A DNA stretch of 64,000 nt from Spodoptera frugiperda (lineage: Eukaryota; Arthropoda; Insecta; Lepidoptera; Noctuidae). How positions within the stretch are numbered: position 1 is the stretch's first letter; every line of letters begins with the position of its first letter. The notes under the pieces were generated by a model. The model made no database searches, was not told the DNA's origin, and worked only from the letters and a program-made list of their open reading frames with translations. This document shows, piece by piece, positions 9,323 to 19,668 of the stretch. The position numbers were made by a program, and so were the translations under genes. The DNA is taken from NCBI RefSeq assembly GCF_023101765.2, contig NC_064217.1:11071788-11135787 (forward strand), in the 5' to 3' direction.

Positions 9323-10832
9323 TACATGAAAATGTATGTAATGAAGTTTATTTACATACACAGCCAGTTACATAAGGTGTAATAGCAGTTGTACGAGTAA
9401 AGGTAAGTGTTATGTTGATCTAAGTTCGATTTTCAGGTTGAGTAAAATATTATTAAGGGTTTTCAGTACATTTCGGATGTTCGTAGATGTGAATACGTCC
9501 CAATGCCTACAGGCAGGCAGAGGAGTTGTTTAACTCGATGTAGTGTTATTGTATATTATCCGACGTAGCTGATTTCCAGGGAAAATCAAATCACTCATAT
9601 TAATTTGATCAATACAAAACCTATACCTAGTAAACTAGCCATATCTAATTCTTCATTATTTTTGGTTAAATATTCAAAAATACAACTAACGCATATTAAA
9701 ACACGTGTTAAATCAATCTTGCATCCTTTTATCTCATAGCGTTACGTTAAGATTTAGTATAAAAAAATACGTAATGTAATTATATTTCATTCAACACATA
9801 GGTATTCCTAGAATTGTTTATCGTGTATCTTCCCCGGGGTGGTCTCGATACCAAGTTCACGAAACTGATACAAGGTCCCTGTAAATTTCTCTGAAGTAAA
9901 TTGAAACAAGATGCCTAATACAAAACGTTATTTCCAAGAAAAATTAAATGAATTAATCATTGTTGCTAACTGTACCAACGGTAATTAAGTTTTTAATTAT
10001 TAACACGAAACTAAGTATGACATTATACCTGGTATTATTTACTGAAACTTGAAAAATTAAATGGAAGAAAAACTCTTTTCAGTCTTCGAATCAGGAAAAT
10101 AAGCGGATTTTTTATAGATTTAGCAATAAAAGCAAGCTTGTTAGTTGTTAGAAACAAGTCATGTTAGTTAGATTCAAATTAAAATCAAGTAGATTCAATT
10201 CTACTTGTACAATTTTATATCAAGCTAGTATACTATAAATAACATACATACATTTTACATAAAAAACATTTTTAGTTTAAGATTTTCTTTTTTTTAATTT
10301 ATTGGAACCCGAAACAAGTTTACAGTACAGTATTTTACTTACAAAAACATTAAACGATTCACAAAATTATGAACCTACATCGCAATATAATTATAGATTT
10401 TCCATTGATTTCCGCGAGTAATTATTAAAGATATTATTGGAAAACATACAACGTTTTAATTTTGACGAAATTAGAAATAAATCATTTATAAACAATGTTA
10501 TGTATAAACGTCTAAGTTTATTTGCGTGGTAAGAAAAAACCGTTAAAATTATACAGTAATACTCCATTTTAACCGACTTAGACCAAAATAGAAGGTTTTC
10601 ATTGTTATACTCTGATGAGAAACCCTACATTTTTGTTATTATTGGAACACATAACTTGTAGAGTATCTAGAATCTAGATACAACAATATGGAAACTACGT
10701 TGTCTCGTCCTTGCTCTCAGAGATAAGACCTGAAACCAAACAATGGGAATTGCTACATTATTACTTCTAGATACTTATACATATTGACTTTGGTTTTTGA
10801 CCACAATTTTCCAAATTTTTATAATAATATAA
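9323..10832. other. No gene seen
   Basis: Very AT-rich, with no frame above 60 codons. Nothing recognisable apart from scattered short A/T runs. Confidence 0.6.
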
Positions 10833-10931
10833 TCAACGACCAATAAGTGGCCACTGTTGGGAAAAGGCCTCTTCTCGTACGAAGAAGGTTTGAACATTAA
10901 TCGTCACGCTAGCTCAATGCGGATTGGCGAA
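10833..10931 (-). repeat. tRNA-derived SINE (family B), 3' fragment
   Basis: On the - strand it carries the block order CAATCCGCATTGAGC, GTGACGATTAATG, GGCCTTTTCCC and CAGTGGCCAC. This matches the 3' half of the fuller SINE at 33399-33695. The tRNA-like head is missing. Confidence 0.6.
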
Positions 10932-10998
10932 TTATTTAATTTTCTATAGTAGTATATCAAAAAAGCTTGTAAGTTTTAACAATTATAAACCTATATTT

Positions 10999-11140
10999 TT
11001 ATAATAACTATCGTGAGAAATACTAAATTAATTAACAAACACGGTTTACTCACGTAAATTAATGGAGAAAATCTCTTCTGGTTTCGAATGACAGAGGGAC
11101 TTTTACTAGTAGAGCTTGTAAACCGTGATTTTTAGTCAAT
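10999..11140. mobile_element. MITE, GTGAGACATACTAAATT family (type X)
   Basis: It has the left end ATAATAACTATCGTGAGAAA and TACTAAATTAATTAA, then CACGGTTTACTCACGTAAAT. The middle carries GTTTCGAATGACAGAGGGAC and TAGTAGAGCTT, and the right side has GTAAACCGTGATTTTTAGT, the inverse of the left subterminal block. There is no coding content. Relatives lie at 34351-34492, 41154-41325, 41640-41800, 44397-44615 and 61784-61922. Confidence 0.6.
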
Positions 11141-11454
11141 TATAAACCTAAAAGAATTAAACATTCATCATAAAAACTAGACAAAGGAAAACAAAACCAA
11201 ACCTAAGACAGATCACCCTTCCTCGTAGTTGTAAACCATTACCCAATAAATACTAATTGTATCCTGCATCCTCACGATGAATGACGCATTCTGCTTAAAC
11301 GGTGCGCTGACGAATCTGGACTCTCCCGGCCCAAATAAAAGCAAAATGGTGAAATAATATGACGACAGCGACGTGATTCATTTATAATTTTGTAAGATGC
11401 TCTGATTGTCCCACGTTGTTTGTTCAATTATATACTAAATGAACTAAAAATCAC
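11141..11454. other. No gene seen
   Basis: A short unique stretch with no frame and no recognised repeat. Confidence 0.5.
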
Positions 11455-11728
11455 CTTGGTCGGGCCTAGAGGGACGGACATATAGTGTCAGACTCTTACT
11501 GACTTAAAACCTCCACTCCTACTTTTCGAGCCGGAGCTCCTGTAACCCGCTAGGTAGTCCGCAGCTCTGGGGCGACATCAGCCCTACTGGGCCCCATCTG
11601 TGGTAATCAGAAGATCCTTTGAGGAGCGTGCGGAACGCGACGCGCCGTACGCACGAGTCTAGTTTTGGTCGGGTGGCGAGCTACCCTTGCTCGCCATCCG
11701 CAAACCCGCACTTATGGTGGCCGGAAAC
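11455..11728 (-). mobile_element. R1-clade LINE 3' UTR fragment
   Basis: On the - strand it starts with CCGGCCACCATAAGTGCGGG, which corresponds to the stop-codon region of the LINE at 21092-21864. It continues through a TAGCTCGCCACCCGACC block, CGTGCGTACGGCGCGTCGCG, CACAGATGGGGCCCAGTAG and the common tail. It is longer than most tail copies because it reaches the LINE coding boundary, which shows that the tail copies can be LINE 3' fragments. The 80-codon frame at 11619-11861 is antisense to it and not a gene. Confidence 0.8.
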
Positions 11729-12329
11729 AAGAGACGGAGGTTTCAGTGGACGAGTGTCGTCCAAAGAAACGTTTTCAACCTTAAAGTCGTTTATTAATTA
11801 CTTTAATAAAATGTACACTATATTATTTCAAATAAAACAGAGTTATTACCATTATGTATAGTCTACATGTATCGCAACGAAATGAATAGGATGCCGTGCC
11901 CGGACGCCATTCTTCAAATCCATACTTAATTTCCCCTCTAGACGATTTATAGCGATTTAATAAATGGTTATTGTTTTATTTGTAATCTTTGCTCAATGAA
12001 TGAAACGAAATATTGGATTAAATAATTGAATGCTACCGTTTTACTTCTATAAATAACATTTTAGGAATGATAAGTAGGAAATATCCTTTTACATAAAGAA
12101 TGTTGCGTCTGTATTAACGCGATGAACGATGCGAAACTTAAAATAAAGTCGATGGGTTTTACAGTTTTTACCGACTTCACAAAAAGGAGGAGGTACTATG
12201 TTCGGCTGTTTGTATGTTTTTTTACTATTAAGTAGTGAGATTCCTCGGTAAGATTAGGATGCAGAATTTATTATGATACCCGTACATAGTTAACATAAAG
12301 CAAACTAAGCCCATGAATATAAGCCTCTA
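11729..12329. other. No gene seen
   Basis: AT-rich DNA without a plausible frame. Nothing recognised. Confidence 0.55.
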
Positions 12330-12405
12330 GCATGGCTTGAAACTAACCGAGTTCCTCGTCAAACAGTTACATGAGTAAGCCGATAACATAATAATTAACT
12401 TAAAT
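12330..12405. repeat. MITE fragment (type Y, right half)
   Basis: It carries CTAGCATGGCTTGAAACT, GAGTTCCTCGTCAAACAGTTAC and GAGTAAGCCGATAACATAAT, shared with the elements at 44397-44615 and 61784-61922. The left half is not recognised here. Confidence 0.55.
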
Positions 12406-12546
12406 CAAGTTGATAATGGAACGAAATAATATTTATTATTGTAAATAGACAAAAAAGTAGCACTAAATAGTTCTATAGTTCTACGTGTGTGTTTGCTTTC
12501 CCAACCATTATGCTTGTGATATCCTAGAAGCTTAAGCAGGATAGTT

Positions 12547-12669
12547 TTACTGCCGCACTCAGAGACATTTAATGATTACTTAAACTATTCCATAGTAACG
12601 ATTTTGTATTGAAAACAATTACTAAGGACTGGGTTAAGTAACCATTAAATCACTCTAAGTACGGCAGTT
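12547..12669. repeat. Foldback MITE, CACTCAGAG family, copy 3
   Basis: The best-preserved copy. The left end is TACTGCCGCACTCAGAG. The arms carry TTTAATGATTACTTAAAC against TTAAGTAACCATTAAA, and the core has TAGTAACGATTTTGTATTG and AACAATTACTAAGGA. The right end is TCTAAGTACGGCAGTTA. Both ends show the same TGCCG-type terminus in inverse orientation. Confidence 0.75.
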
Positions 12670-12975
12670 AGTAACTATCCTAATCAAAATAAACCAAATG
12701 TTACCAATTTCCTATGTTACCCTATGAAATACTTTGATTAATTAATTAATTGGAAAGCAAACAGCTACACAATCTTGTAAACGACTAATTACATGATAAC
12801 GTGGTTTGTTGAAACAGGTCTTAATCTAATAATATATCGGTTTAGCTCTGCCGATCGCAATCCAATACTAGATTTACCCCTATAAGGAGAAGTGGTTGAG
12901 AGATAGGGTTTAGACTATTATAGTAGTCGGTAAGAAAGTTTATTTTAATTGATTGATTATTTTTAATGTTAAGTT

Positions 12976-13402
12976 TCATTGGGTAGAAATAGTCAGTATA
13001 ATGATAGATTGAGAAGTATGTGTGGAGTAAAATTGAGTGATCGAGTGAAAAATAGTGTTATTAGAGAAAGGTGTGGCTTGAAAGACGATGTAGTGACAAG
13101 GATTGAAAAGGGAATGTTACGATGGTTTGGACATGTAGGAAGGCGATTCACGAAAGAAATCTACAAGGCGGATATTAATAGAACCATCGTAGAAAGCCCC
13201 TAGACGGACATATAGCGACCAGATTAGCAATGTATTGTATAAAGAGTACCCTTAACCGACGAGGCTGCATGAAAATACTGATGACTGTTGATGAAGCGAA
13301 AGTGGTATGTAAGAATCGTAGTCATTGGCGTTCCATTGTCTCAGTCTATCCCCATGGGAGATAGGCGTGATATGGGGATATCCCATGGGAGGATAGTATT
13401 GT
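12976..13402 (+). pseudogene. RTE-like LINE reverse transcriptase 3' remnant
   Basis: The frame 12979-13203 contains RLRSMCGVKLSDRVKN, followed by IRERCGL and then GMLRWFGHVGR. I recognise this as the C-terminal region after the reverse transcriptase domain in insect RTE-type LINEs, where the stretch RWFGHV is conserved. Beyond the stop, another frame at about 13288-13370 reads VDEAKVVCKNRSHWRS followed by SVYPHG, the usual last residues of that protein, so at least one frameshift or deletion separates the two. A palindrome ATCCCCATGGGAGAT, repeated as ATATCCCATGGGAGGATA, ends the copy. The catalytic domains are missing, so it is dead. Confidence 0.75.
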
Positions 13403-14505
13403 AGTGTATGATAAAATAAAAAATTACAAAGATAGACACTAAGCTTAAATTACGTGTGACTACACATAATTTATAAGAGTCGGAAAAACTAAGGGTTTAC
13501 CTACACAATTTATTCAAGTAAGTGTCGTTTCAAGCTTTATTTATTTTATTTCATACCAGTAATACTTTAGGTTACAATGTAGAGCAACATTTATCAGGAA
13601 GTGTTCCAGTTATTCGAGTGAGCCGGTGACTCAATCCAACTTAAATGTCATTTCTAAGTTGAACTTAAGTTGGTAACAATCGGTTTCTATCTTTATCACC
13701 TACGATTTTAAGTCTTTTATTGGTTGGCATATTTTTATCATTATTTGATTTGATACTTAAAATATTCTGTCTGTATACAACAGTATCTCTAAATTAATAA
13801 AACATTTGATTAATTCTTTACTAGAAAAAAAATACAATTACTTTAAGAAGAATTAGGAATCCATTATTATTTCTATTTCAAAGTTCAAAGCATTTATTTC
13901 AATTAATCCTAAATTAGGTACTTTTGAAACGTCAAATTGAATTGTCTGTCAGTCTGTCTGTCAGTGAAGCTAGGCGCTCGTTCCAAAGTGTAGCTTCGAA
14001 TGAAGAAGAACGAGCAAGAAACTCCATCCATTCATTGCCTAATGTGTCTAGGCTTATTTTACCTTCGGAATAGCTTAGAACATTTCGTTACTTTAAAACA
14101 AATCTACATATTCCCAAACTCGAGTACGAGCGTGCACTAGCGAGCTTACGTCAAAATCTACTTAAAATAACATAAATACTACAACTGAGCGTAATTAATA
14201 AAGAGCTACTATGAAGCTCACTGTATAATAAGTTGAGCCGTTTATTTAGGTCAGATTTCTTTGTATTTCGTTGTTAACTGTACAATATGTACAAGCTTAC
14301 TCATTGCTTATGCATTTTCTATTAATTAAAGTAGTGGAATAAACTTACATAGGATACTGATTTCCTTTTAGATACATAAATAGAGAAAATTTTCGAATGT
14401 AAGTCTTCGGAAGTCATTGTTCTTACAATTAGTACAATACCTAAATATAAGTAACTTTTAATTTCCCACTTATTTATTTCATCTTTGATGCACGCTACAC
14501 TCCTT
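13402..14505. other. No gene seen
   Basis: AT-rich DNA without frames above 60 codons. A short GTCTGTCAGTCTGTCTGTCA microsatellite lies near 13944-13963. Confidence 0.55.
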
Positions 14506-14790
14506 ACTCGAATTAACTTTTAATTTCCCTCTACAGTTTTAACTGTACAGTAGGACTACACAATTAAATAGTAGATCCATACAGCCTACACACCTTACAA
14601 TTTACATGTACAGTTTTATTTATATTTTATTCAATTCATTTAAAACTGTACATTTCAACTATTTGCTCTACACCATAGTAAGTACAGTTAAAACACAGCA
14701 CAAAAGTACAATAAAAACTGCACAATTAAATCGTAAGATGTACCTATAGCCGCTATTATGTACACTATAGGTACAATAAAATAATACCTA
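14506..14790. repeat. Cluster of CTGTACA / ACAGTTTTA motifs with palindrome
   Basis: The sequence repeats the words ACTGTACA, CAGTTTTA and CACAATTAAAT many times. At 14606-14653 ATGTACAGTTTTA is followed by its exact inverse TAAAACTGTACAT across a 22-bp spacer. Related words at about 14536-14552 and 14678-14732 suggest nested or decayed inverted-repeat elements. Confidence 0.5.
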
Positions 14791-15083
14791 CTTATCGATA
14801 AAGTACAAAGCTTCAGTAACTATGCCTGCTATTACAATGTTATTGAGTTTGTATCTCCCGTCGACACTCGACACAATCTCGTTAGCACCAGCAAAATAGG
14901 ATTGACACCGAAACATAATCATATTTCCTGAATGCAACATGCATATATGTCAACTCATTGTTGTATTATTTTGTTTAAATGATTATGAACTATAATAACT
15001 TTGTTATAATGAAGGAAATCCTTTTAAAGGTGCCTTGCTTCTTCGAGAGATAGACTGGAAAGTGTAGTATGCTTACTTCATTA

Positions 15084-15235
15084 AGGGTGATTTTTCACCA
15101 GAGATGTGTTATGCTACGAAGATGTAATAGCTAAGCTGTAAAACTATGTGACCGTTTCCACTGATACTAAGCTATGTAGCTGCGCGAGTAAGATGTGAAG
15201 ATGCGCCCTCGCAAAGTAGCTGTGCAAAGAAGCGA
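15084..15235. mobile_element. TIR MITE, GTGCTTTTCCACCA family, copy 2 (5' part)
   Basis: It begins AGGGTGATTTTTCACCAGAG after a TA, continues ATGCTACGAAGATGTAATAG, GTGACCGTTTCCACTGATAC and AAGCTATGTAGCTGCGCGAG, then breaks off at another repeat. The right terminus is absent. Confidence 0.7.
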
Positions 15236-15361
15236 GAGAAAAGAGGCACTAGAGGACTGACCGACAGACGTACATTTAGTTTTTTTAATATTGTAATATA
15301 TGCTTTGACGTTCAAAAGTGCCTTCCCGGTCTAATTGAAATAAATAATTTTGACTTTGACT
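15236..15361 (+). repeat. LINE-tail-like repeat ending in TTTGAC
   Basis: It starts AGAGGACTGACCGACAGACG and ends AAATAATTTTGACTTTGAC. A diverged relative with the same start and the same TTTGACTTTGA end lies at 26955-27045. Short repeated TTTGAC tails are typical of some moth non-LTR elements; which family is not clear. Confidence 0.45.
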
Positions 15362-15546
15362 AATGGATTCACAGTATATAGAAACAAATCTCGCAGAATA
15401 ATGTTAAAGTACATCGCTTATTGAAACTTGACTACTTAATCGTAACATCTCAAGCCCATAGCTTCCTTTGAACCGTGGCTCTATTGATCAAACAGTTGCA
15501 GAGTGGAATTGGTATTGCCTCGAGTATATGAAAACCTCACTGCCGT

Positions 15547-15632
15547 TCACATCGCGATCCTGAATATTATGAATCCCACCCAAAACATAAATGTGAAAGG
15601 CTGCCAAGTTCGATAATATTGGAATGCTTCGC
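15547..15632 (-). pseudogene. Exon-like segment with splice acceptor (copy 1)
   Basis: On the - strand the sequence TTCTTTTATAG|GCGAAGC gives a strong acceptor. It is followed by a 27-codon frame reading EAFQYYRTWQPFTFMF and then WVGFIIFRIAM before TGA at 15547-15549. The run after TWQP is hydrophobic enough for a membrane segment. Another frame on the same strand (15488-15676) is 62 codons. I do not recognise the protein. A second, inverted copy of the same acceptor and exon lies at 15855-15927, so this may be a captured or duplicated exon rather than a live gene. Confidence 0.35.
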
Positions 15633-15914
15633 CTATAAAAGAAGTGAGATCTAAATAAGTACCAAGTTCCATACACAGACCTCAGTTAAAAATGATATAA
15701 CAAGTTGGCAAGTTTTCACACGCTTTGTTATAAACCTACTAAACGCAATGAGTCAAGTATATAATTTTCTATTAAAACTTGCCAAGTTATATCATTTTTA
15801 ACTGAGGTCTGTGTATGGAACTTGGTACTTATTTAGATCTCACTTCTTTTATAGGCGAAGCATTTCAATATTATCGAACTTGGCAGCCTTTCACATTTAT
15901 GTTTTGGGTGGGAT
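15571..15914. repeat. Long, nearly perfect inverted duplication
   Basis: The left arm (15571-15717) and right arm (15770-15914) are inverted copies of about 145 bp. The differences seen are one substitution (TTGGAATGC against TTGAAATGC), a 3-bp insertion near 15703 and an extra base at the outer end. The loop is only about 50 bp. No transposon terminus or target duplication is evident at the outer ends. A transcript crossing it would fold into a long hairpin. Confidence 0.85.
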
Positions 15915-15929
15915 TTCATTTATTTTTGT

Positions 15930-16245
15930 AAGGTTTATTTTCTTTTTTTCTTATTTTACTTTACTTTGACTAAATACAAACCTTCGTAACGAATTTTAGG
16001 TCGGTACGACCATTGGAAGATATAGATATTTTTTTTGTTTTAGTTCCTTAGGGGTATGAATTTACACCTTCATTATTTTTAAAACCGACTCACACTTGGC
16101 CATTTTCAGATTTTTTCCTTTACCTTGACCTAAAGACCTACCTCCATGCCAAATTTCAAGTCAATACGACTATTGGAAGTGGTCTAGGTTTTTTCCTGAG
16201 TGAGTGAGTGAGTGAGTCAGTCAGTGAGTGTATAGTAAAAATAGC
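15930..16245. repeat. Diverged interspersed repeat with (GAGT)n
   Basis: The phrases GCCAAATTTCAAGTCAATAC and GACTATTGGAAGTGGTCTAG precede a (GAGT)n microsatellite at 16196-16230. An antisense relative with CTCACTGACTGACTGACTTA, AACATTCCAATGGTCGTATG and AAAATCATGAAGGTGTAAAT is at 48300-48430. It is probably the 3' region of a moth LINE. No frame survives. Confidence 0.45.
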
Positions 16246-16500
16246 GATTTTCTGACGTCAATATCTCAAGATACAATAGGTACATTAATGAAATTTTGTA
16301 TTTTAGATAAGTAAGTAGATCTCGATAGATACTAAATTTCATATGCGTAGATAAAATAGATTTTGAGTTATAGGTGGGTCGAACTTGGCCCGAAATGGTT
16401 CGTGTAATATAACCCACGGCCGGTGTGTCGGTTTTTTGCTCGAACTTGGCGGACACACTGCCGTGTGTCTAGATAAATATATTAAAACTTTTATTACATA
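16246..16500. other. No gene seen
   Basis: The 79-codon - strand frame at 16217-16456 has no recognisable feature. A short inverted pair, GGTGTGTCGG and CCGTGTGTC-like words, lies near 16424-16470. Confidence 0.4.
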
Positions 16501-16714
16501 ACTAGCTGTTTCCACGCGGTTTCACCCGCTCTGCTCGGCTCCTATTGGTCATAGCGTGGTGTATTATAGCCTATAGCCTTCATCGATAAATGCACTATCC
16601 AACACAAAAATAATTACTCAAATCGGACCAGTAGTTCCGGAGATTAGCGCGTTCAAACAAACAAACAAACAAACAATCAAACAAACTCTTCAGCTTTATA
16701 ATATTAGTATAGAT
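16501..16714 (-). mobile_element. Helitron-like non-autonomous element
   Basis: On the - strand it opens ATCTATACTAATATTATAAA and has a (GTTT)n run and GAACGCGCTAATCTCCGGAA. It then has CAATAGGAGCCGAGCAGAGC, GGGTGAAACCGCGTGG and a terminal AGCTAGT. The ending (short GC hairpin plus CTAG-T) fits Helitrons. Same family as 26425-26637 and 32880-33076. Confidence 0.7.
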
Positions 16715-16737
16715 TCAATATTATCGCTTTTTGTAGA

Positions 16738-17020
16738 GTGTATCAAGGGGTCTCGAGTTCGATACCCATCAGGTTGGGCAAAGTATTGCTATGCTAGACT
16801 TTTTTCGATTGTTCGAAAATTTATCAACCCTGACAGTATATGGCAATAGGCTCAACCCCTATTACAAGGGACTTATAACATAAATAGTGAAAAGTGCGTT
16901 TCCATTGTACAGTAGCTTGCCGTACGTAGCGTGCCGTACGTTACGTGCCGTAATGTACAGCTTGGCCTACCCCTTCAAGGATAAAAGGCATGACGATACG
17001 ATACGACAATACATAAATAA
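16738..17020 (+). repeat. tRNA-derived SINE (family A), nearly full
   Basis: It begins in the tRNA-like head: AAGGGGTCTCGAGTTCGATACCC contains a B box (GAGTTCGATACC), then TGGGCAAAGTATTGCTATG. The body has GGCAATAGGCTCAACCCC, AGTGAAAAGTGCG and CGTGCCGTAATGTACAGC, and the 3' end is CCCCTTCAAGGATAAAAGGC. A run of ACGATACGATACGACAATAC forms the tail. The A box is not preserved. An internal GCCGTACGT triplication lies at about 16919-16952. Confidence 0.75.
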
Positions 17021-17418
17021 ATAAATGTGTATGCAGTTAAATATTCTCCAATATCCCCAAATACAACTCTCCAAAGCTTTTACCATTCGACCAGCTTATA
17101 AACCAATGCAAATCAGCCATTACCTAAGTAGAGAACTAGCTTACAACTTAGTGCCTAACTTGGTGTATACTTTATGCAATAGTCTAGGCCAAATGGAAAG
17201 CTTGTATTGGCAAATACTTTAACTTTAGCATTGTTTCTCTTATTGGAGGCTTTAAATGTTATGTAATTATTTGTTTGTGACGTCATTAGTTTAGTCTGGC
17301 CATGTTTTGTGTTATGTGGCGGTGTTATGTGTTGTGTTATCAGCCAGACTTCTGTAATGTAACCGAAAATGTATTAGTTAAAACTTAAAACCTTAGGAAT
17401 AGTTTCCGATTAACTTCT

Positions 17419-17577
17419 CTTATATATAAAACTAATAAATTGTTCGTTAGTCGCGCCAAAACTCGAAAATGACTGGACCAATTTGGCTAATTTTGGTCTT
17501 GAATTATTTGTAGAATTCTAGGGAAAGTTTAAAAAGTGGCAAATAGTAGTGACACAAAGTTTGCCGGGTTAGCTAGT
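17419..17577 (+). mobile_element. Short Helitron-like element (GCCGGGTTAGCTAGT end)
   Basis: It opens CTTATATATAAAACTAATAA, has GTCGCGCCAAAACTCGAAAA and GACTGGACCAATTTGGCTAA, and ends TTTGCCGGGTTAGCTAGT. This opening and ending are common in moth genomes and distinct from the other CTAGT-ending families here. It has no coding content. Confidence 0.55.
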
Positions 17578-18863
17578 AAATTATAAAAACAAGATTACGT
17601 TTGAAAGGAAGACAAGTAACGTATTCGATACTTATAAATGTTTTACTTTTCCCCAAGGAGGAAAAACCGCTGGGGAGGACAAAAAAACTGTCATACTCTT
17701 ACTGACTAAAACCACCCCAATGTCCGTTTAAATAGATTAGCCTCAAAAGTATCTACCTTTCACTTAAAACTTTTAACACTTGAAGCCCAGAACTAGCCTT
17801 CTCTCGAAGAAATGGTGGAAGTGGCCATCAAGATAGTCAGTAGGAGACTAAAGATAAAAGGTTTGGCTTTAATGAACCAACCAATCAGAGGGCTGAACAA
17901 ATTCTCGTTTTGATCTCGTTAAACGTAAAACAAACTCATACTCACCCCTCCAAATTCGAATTCAAATTAAATGTCATACAACCTACATAAAATCTTTTTA
18001 ACGTAACCATAACAGCTTTTTATATTACATTCATATCGTTTAACTCCATTAGCTCTCGATTCTCGATCTCGATGCAGTTGAACGATACTTTCCAAGAGTT
18101 AGGCTGCTGCCGGCACCACTTGCGGTAGGCGACAGGATGCCAGGAAATTACTAAATCTCCCGATAGCGACACGATTTAACTTGCCTACTTACTTCGCGAC
18201 TGAACTGAACTGAACTGGATCTAGTTAAATAAATGGATATTGGCTTTAAATTCAATAACCTGTAAAGTGGAATAAAGATTTTCAGTGTTGTAAGGAAAAT
18301 ATTAGTTAAGTTCTTAAAGATTATTACATAAATGATCAAAGACAGACTTTAACATTGGATTAAGATTGGTTAGTAAATCCGTCCGTTAGTCTTGATTAAA
18401 AAAATGTTGTTCATATATGAAAATTGAGCCCACATCAATATTCAGTGTTCAATCAATTCACACTGACACATTGTAATGTATGTAAACGGATTGTTTTACA
18501 AAGGACCTTGGGCATTCATTGCCTAGTAATCATGGCTGGCATTACAACTAGTACTTTGTTACTGTTCCTTATTACTCCCTAGTTTCTAATCATGGCTTTT
18601 AGTTTGTGTTATTTCAAAACCAAACTAAAATTTCTAAGTAAATCTCTCAGATCTAAGTTTTATCTTGATCCCTTCAATTGTTTTGATGTGATTGAGTAAC
18701 AAACATTCACATTTATAAAACTTTACATGTCACTTTACAAAATTTTTTTTCAGCAAGCAGAAATTTTATATGTGCGTTAAGGAATATGGATAAAACATAT
18801 TATACCGTATATAACTTGAGGTAAGGGCAGGAAGAAGAAAAAGATATACGCAAATGAAGCTTA
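17578..18863. other. Mostly unique DNA with two repeat scraps
   Basis: A decayed antisense scrap of the R1-type tail (CATACTCTTACTGACTAAAA and CCACCCC) lies near 17690-17720. A scrap of the palindromic CGAAACGAGA family (AACCAACCAATCAGAGGGCTG, split by mutations, then CTCGTTTTGATCTCG) lies at about 17865-17945. No gene was seen. Confidence 0.5.
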
Positions 18864-19154
18864 AGGGTGCTTTTCCACCAGAGATGTGCTATGGTACGTT
18901 GCTGTGGATGCGTTCGACTTCCACCAATCCTATTCATTGGTACACTCAGCTTAGCATTGGTAGAAAGGGACTCAGCTATGAAAAGATGCGTGCTATGGAT
19001 GGCTTTCGTACTATCGATACATTACTCGAGCTGCGCATGTTCGTAGCACTTCTACGGCAACAGCTTAATATCAGTGTTAACGGCCCCATAGTTTCATATC
19101 TTAGCTAACACATCTTCGTAGCATATCTACATATCTCTGGTGGAAAAGCACCCT
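18864..19154. mobile_element. TIR MITE, GTGCTTTTCCACCA family, best copy
   Basis: It starts AGGGTGCTTTTCCACCAGAG and ends CTCTGGTGGAAAAGCACCCT, an essentially perfect inverted repeat of about 20 bp, flanked by TA on both sides (18862-18863 and 19155-19156). Length is 291 bp. A TA target duplication points to the Tc1/mariner superfamily. The 84-codon frame at 18854-19108 lies inside it and is not a gene. Confidence 0.9.
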
Positions 19155-19511
19155 TATAGTGTAAACTGACAAAATTTCGATTTTTCGAGTTCATTCTAAA
19201 ACACAGAAACATGGCCACTAGATGATTCTATAATTTTAACATTAAATTAGTTTTAGTAGGATTGTTTCCAAGTACTAAACTTGGTCATTACAAAGTTGGT
19301 GAGATTAGTAGATTAGTTCCTAGTGTTAGGTAAAGTTTAGCACAATAGTCGACCTGCGACTACATCTCATGAAGATAGTGTCACGCCAAGTTTAATGACT
19401 GTTTTATCTCCTGAAATACTGAACAATTACACATACACTGCTATAATTTCACTGAACATTAATATACATATAATTTACAAGTAGTTGAATGGTTAAGTTA
19501 TTAATATCTTA

Positions 19512-19668
19512 TGCTGAAGCTGCGGACTACCTAGCGGTTTACCGGGGCTTCAGCTCGAAAAGCAGGAGTAGGAACGGGGTGGTTTTTAGTCAGTAAGAGT
19601 CTGACACTCCCTCTCGCTTCGCTCAAGGCGGAAGAAGTCTTTGGATGATTGTCGCCCCTTAAAAAAAA
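19512..19668 (+). repeat. R1-type LINE/SINE 3' tail copy
   Basis: A well-preserved tail: GAAGCTGCGGACTACCTAGC, GGTTTACCGGGGCTTC, AGCAGGAGTAGGAACGGGGT, GTCAGTAAGAGTCTGACACT, AGGCGGAAGAAGTCTTTGGA and an A-run. The 76-codon - strand frame at 19531-19761 is antisense to it. Confidence 0.85.

Noticed and set aside
16196..16230. GAGT/GTCA run as a CRISPR-like array
   Set aside because: It is a simple microsatellite without spacers in a eukaryotic genome.
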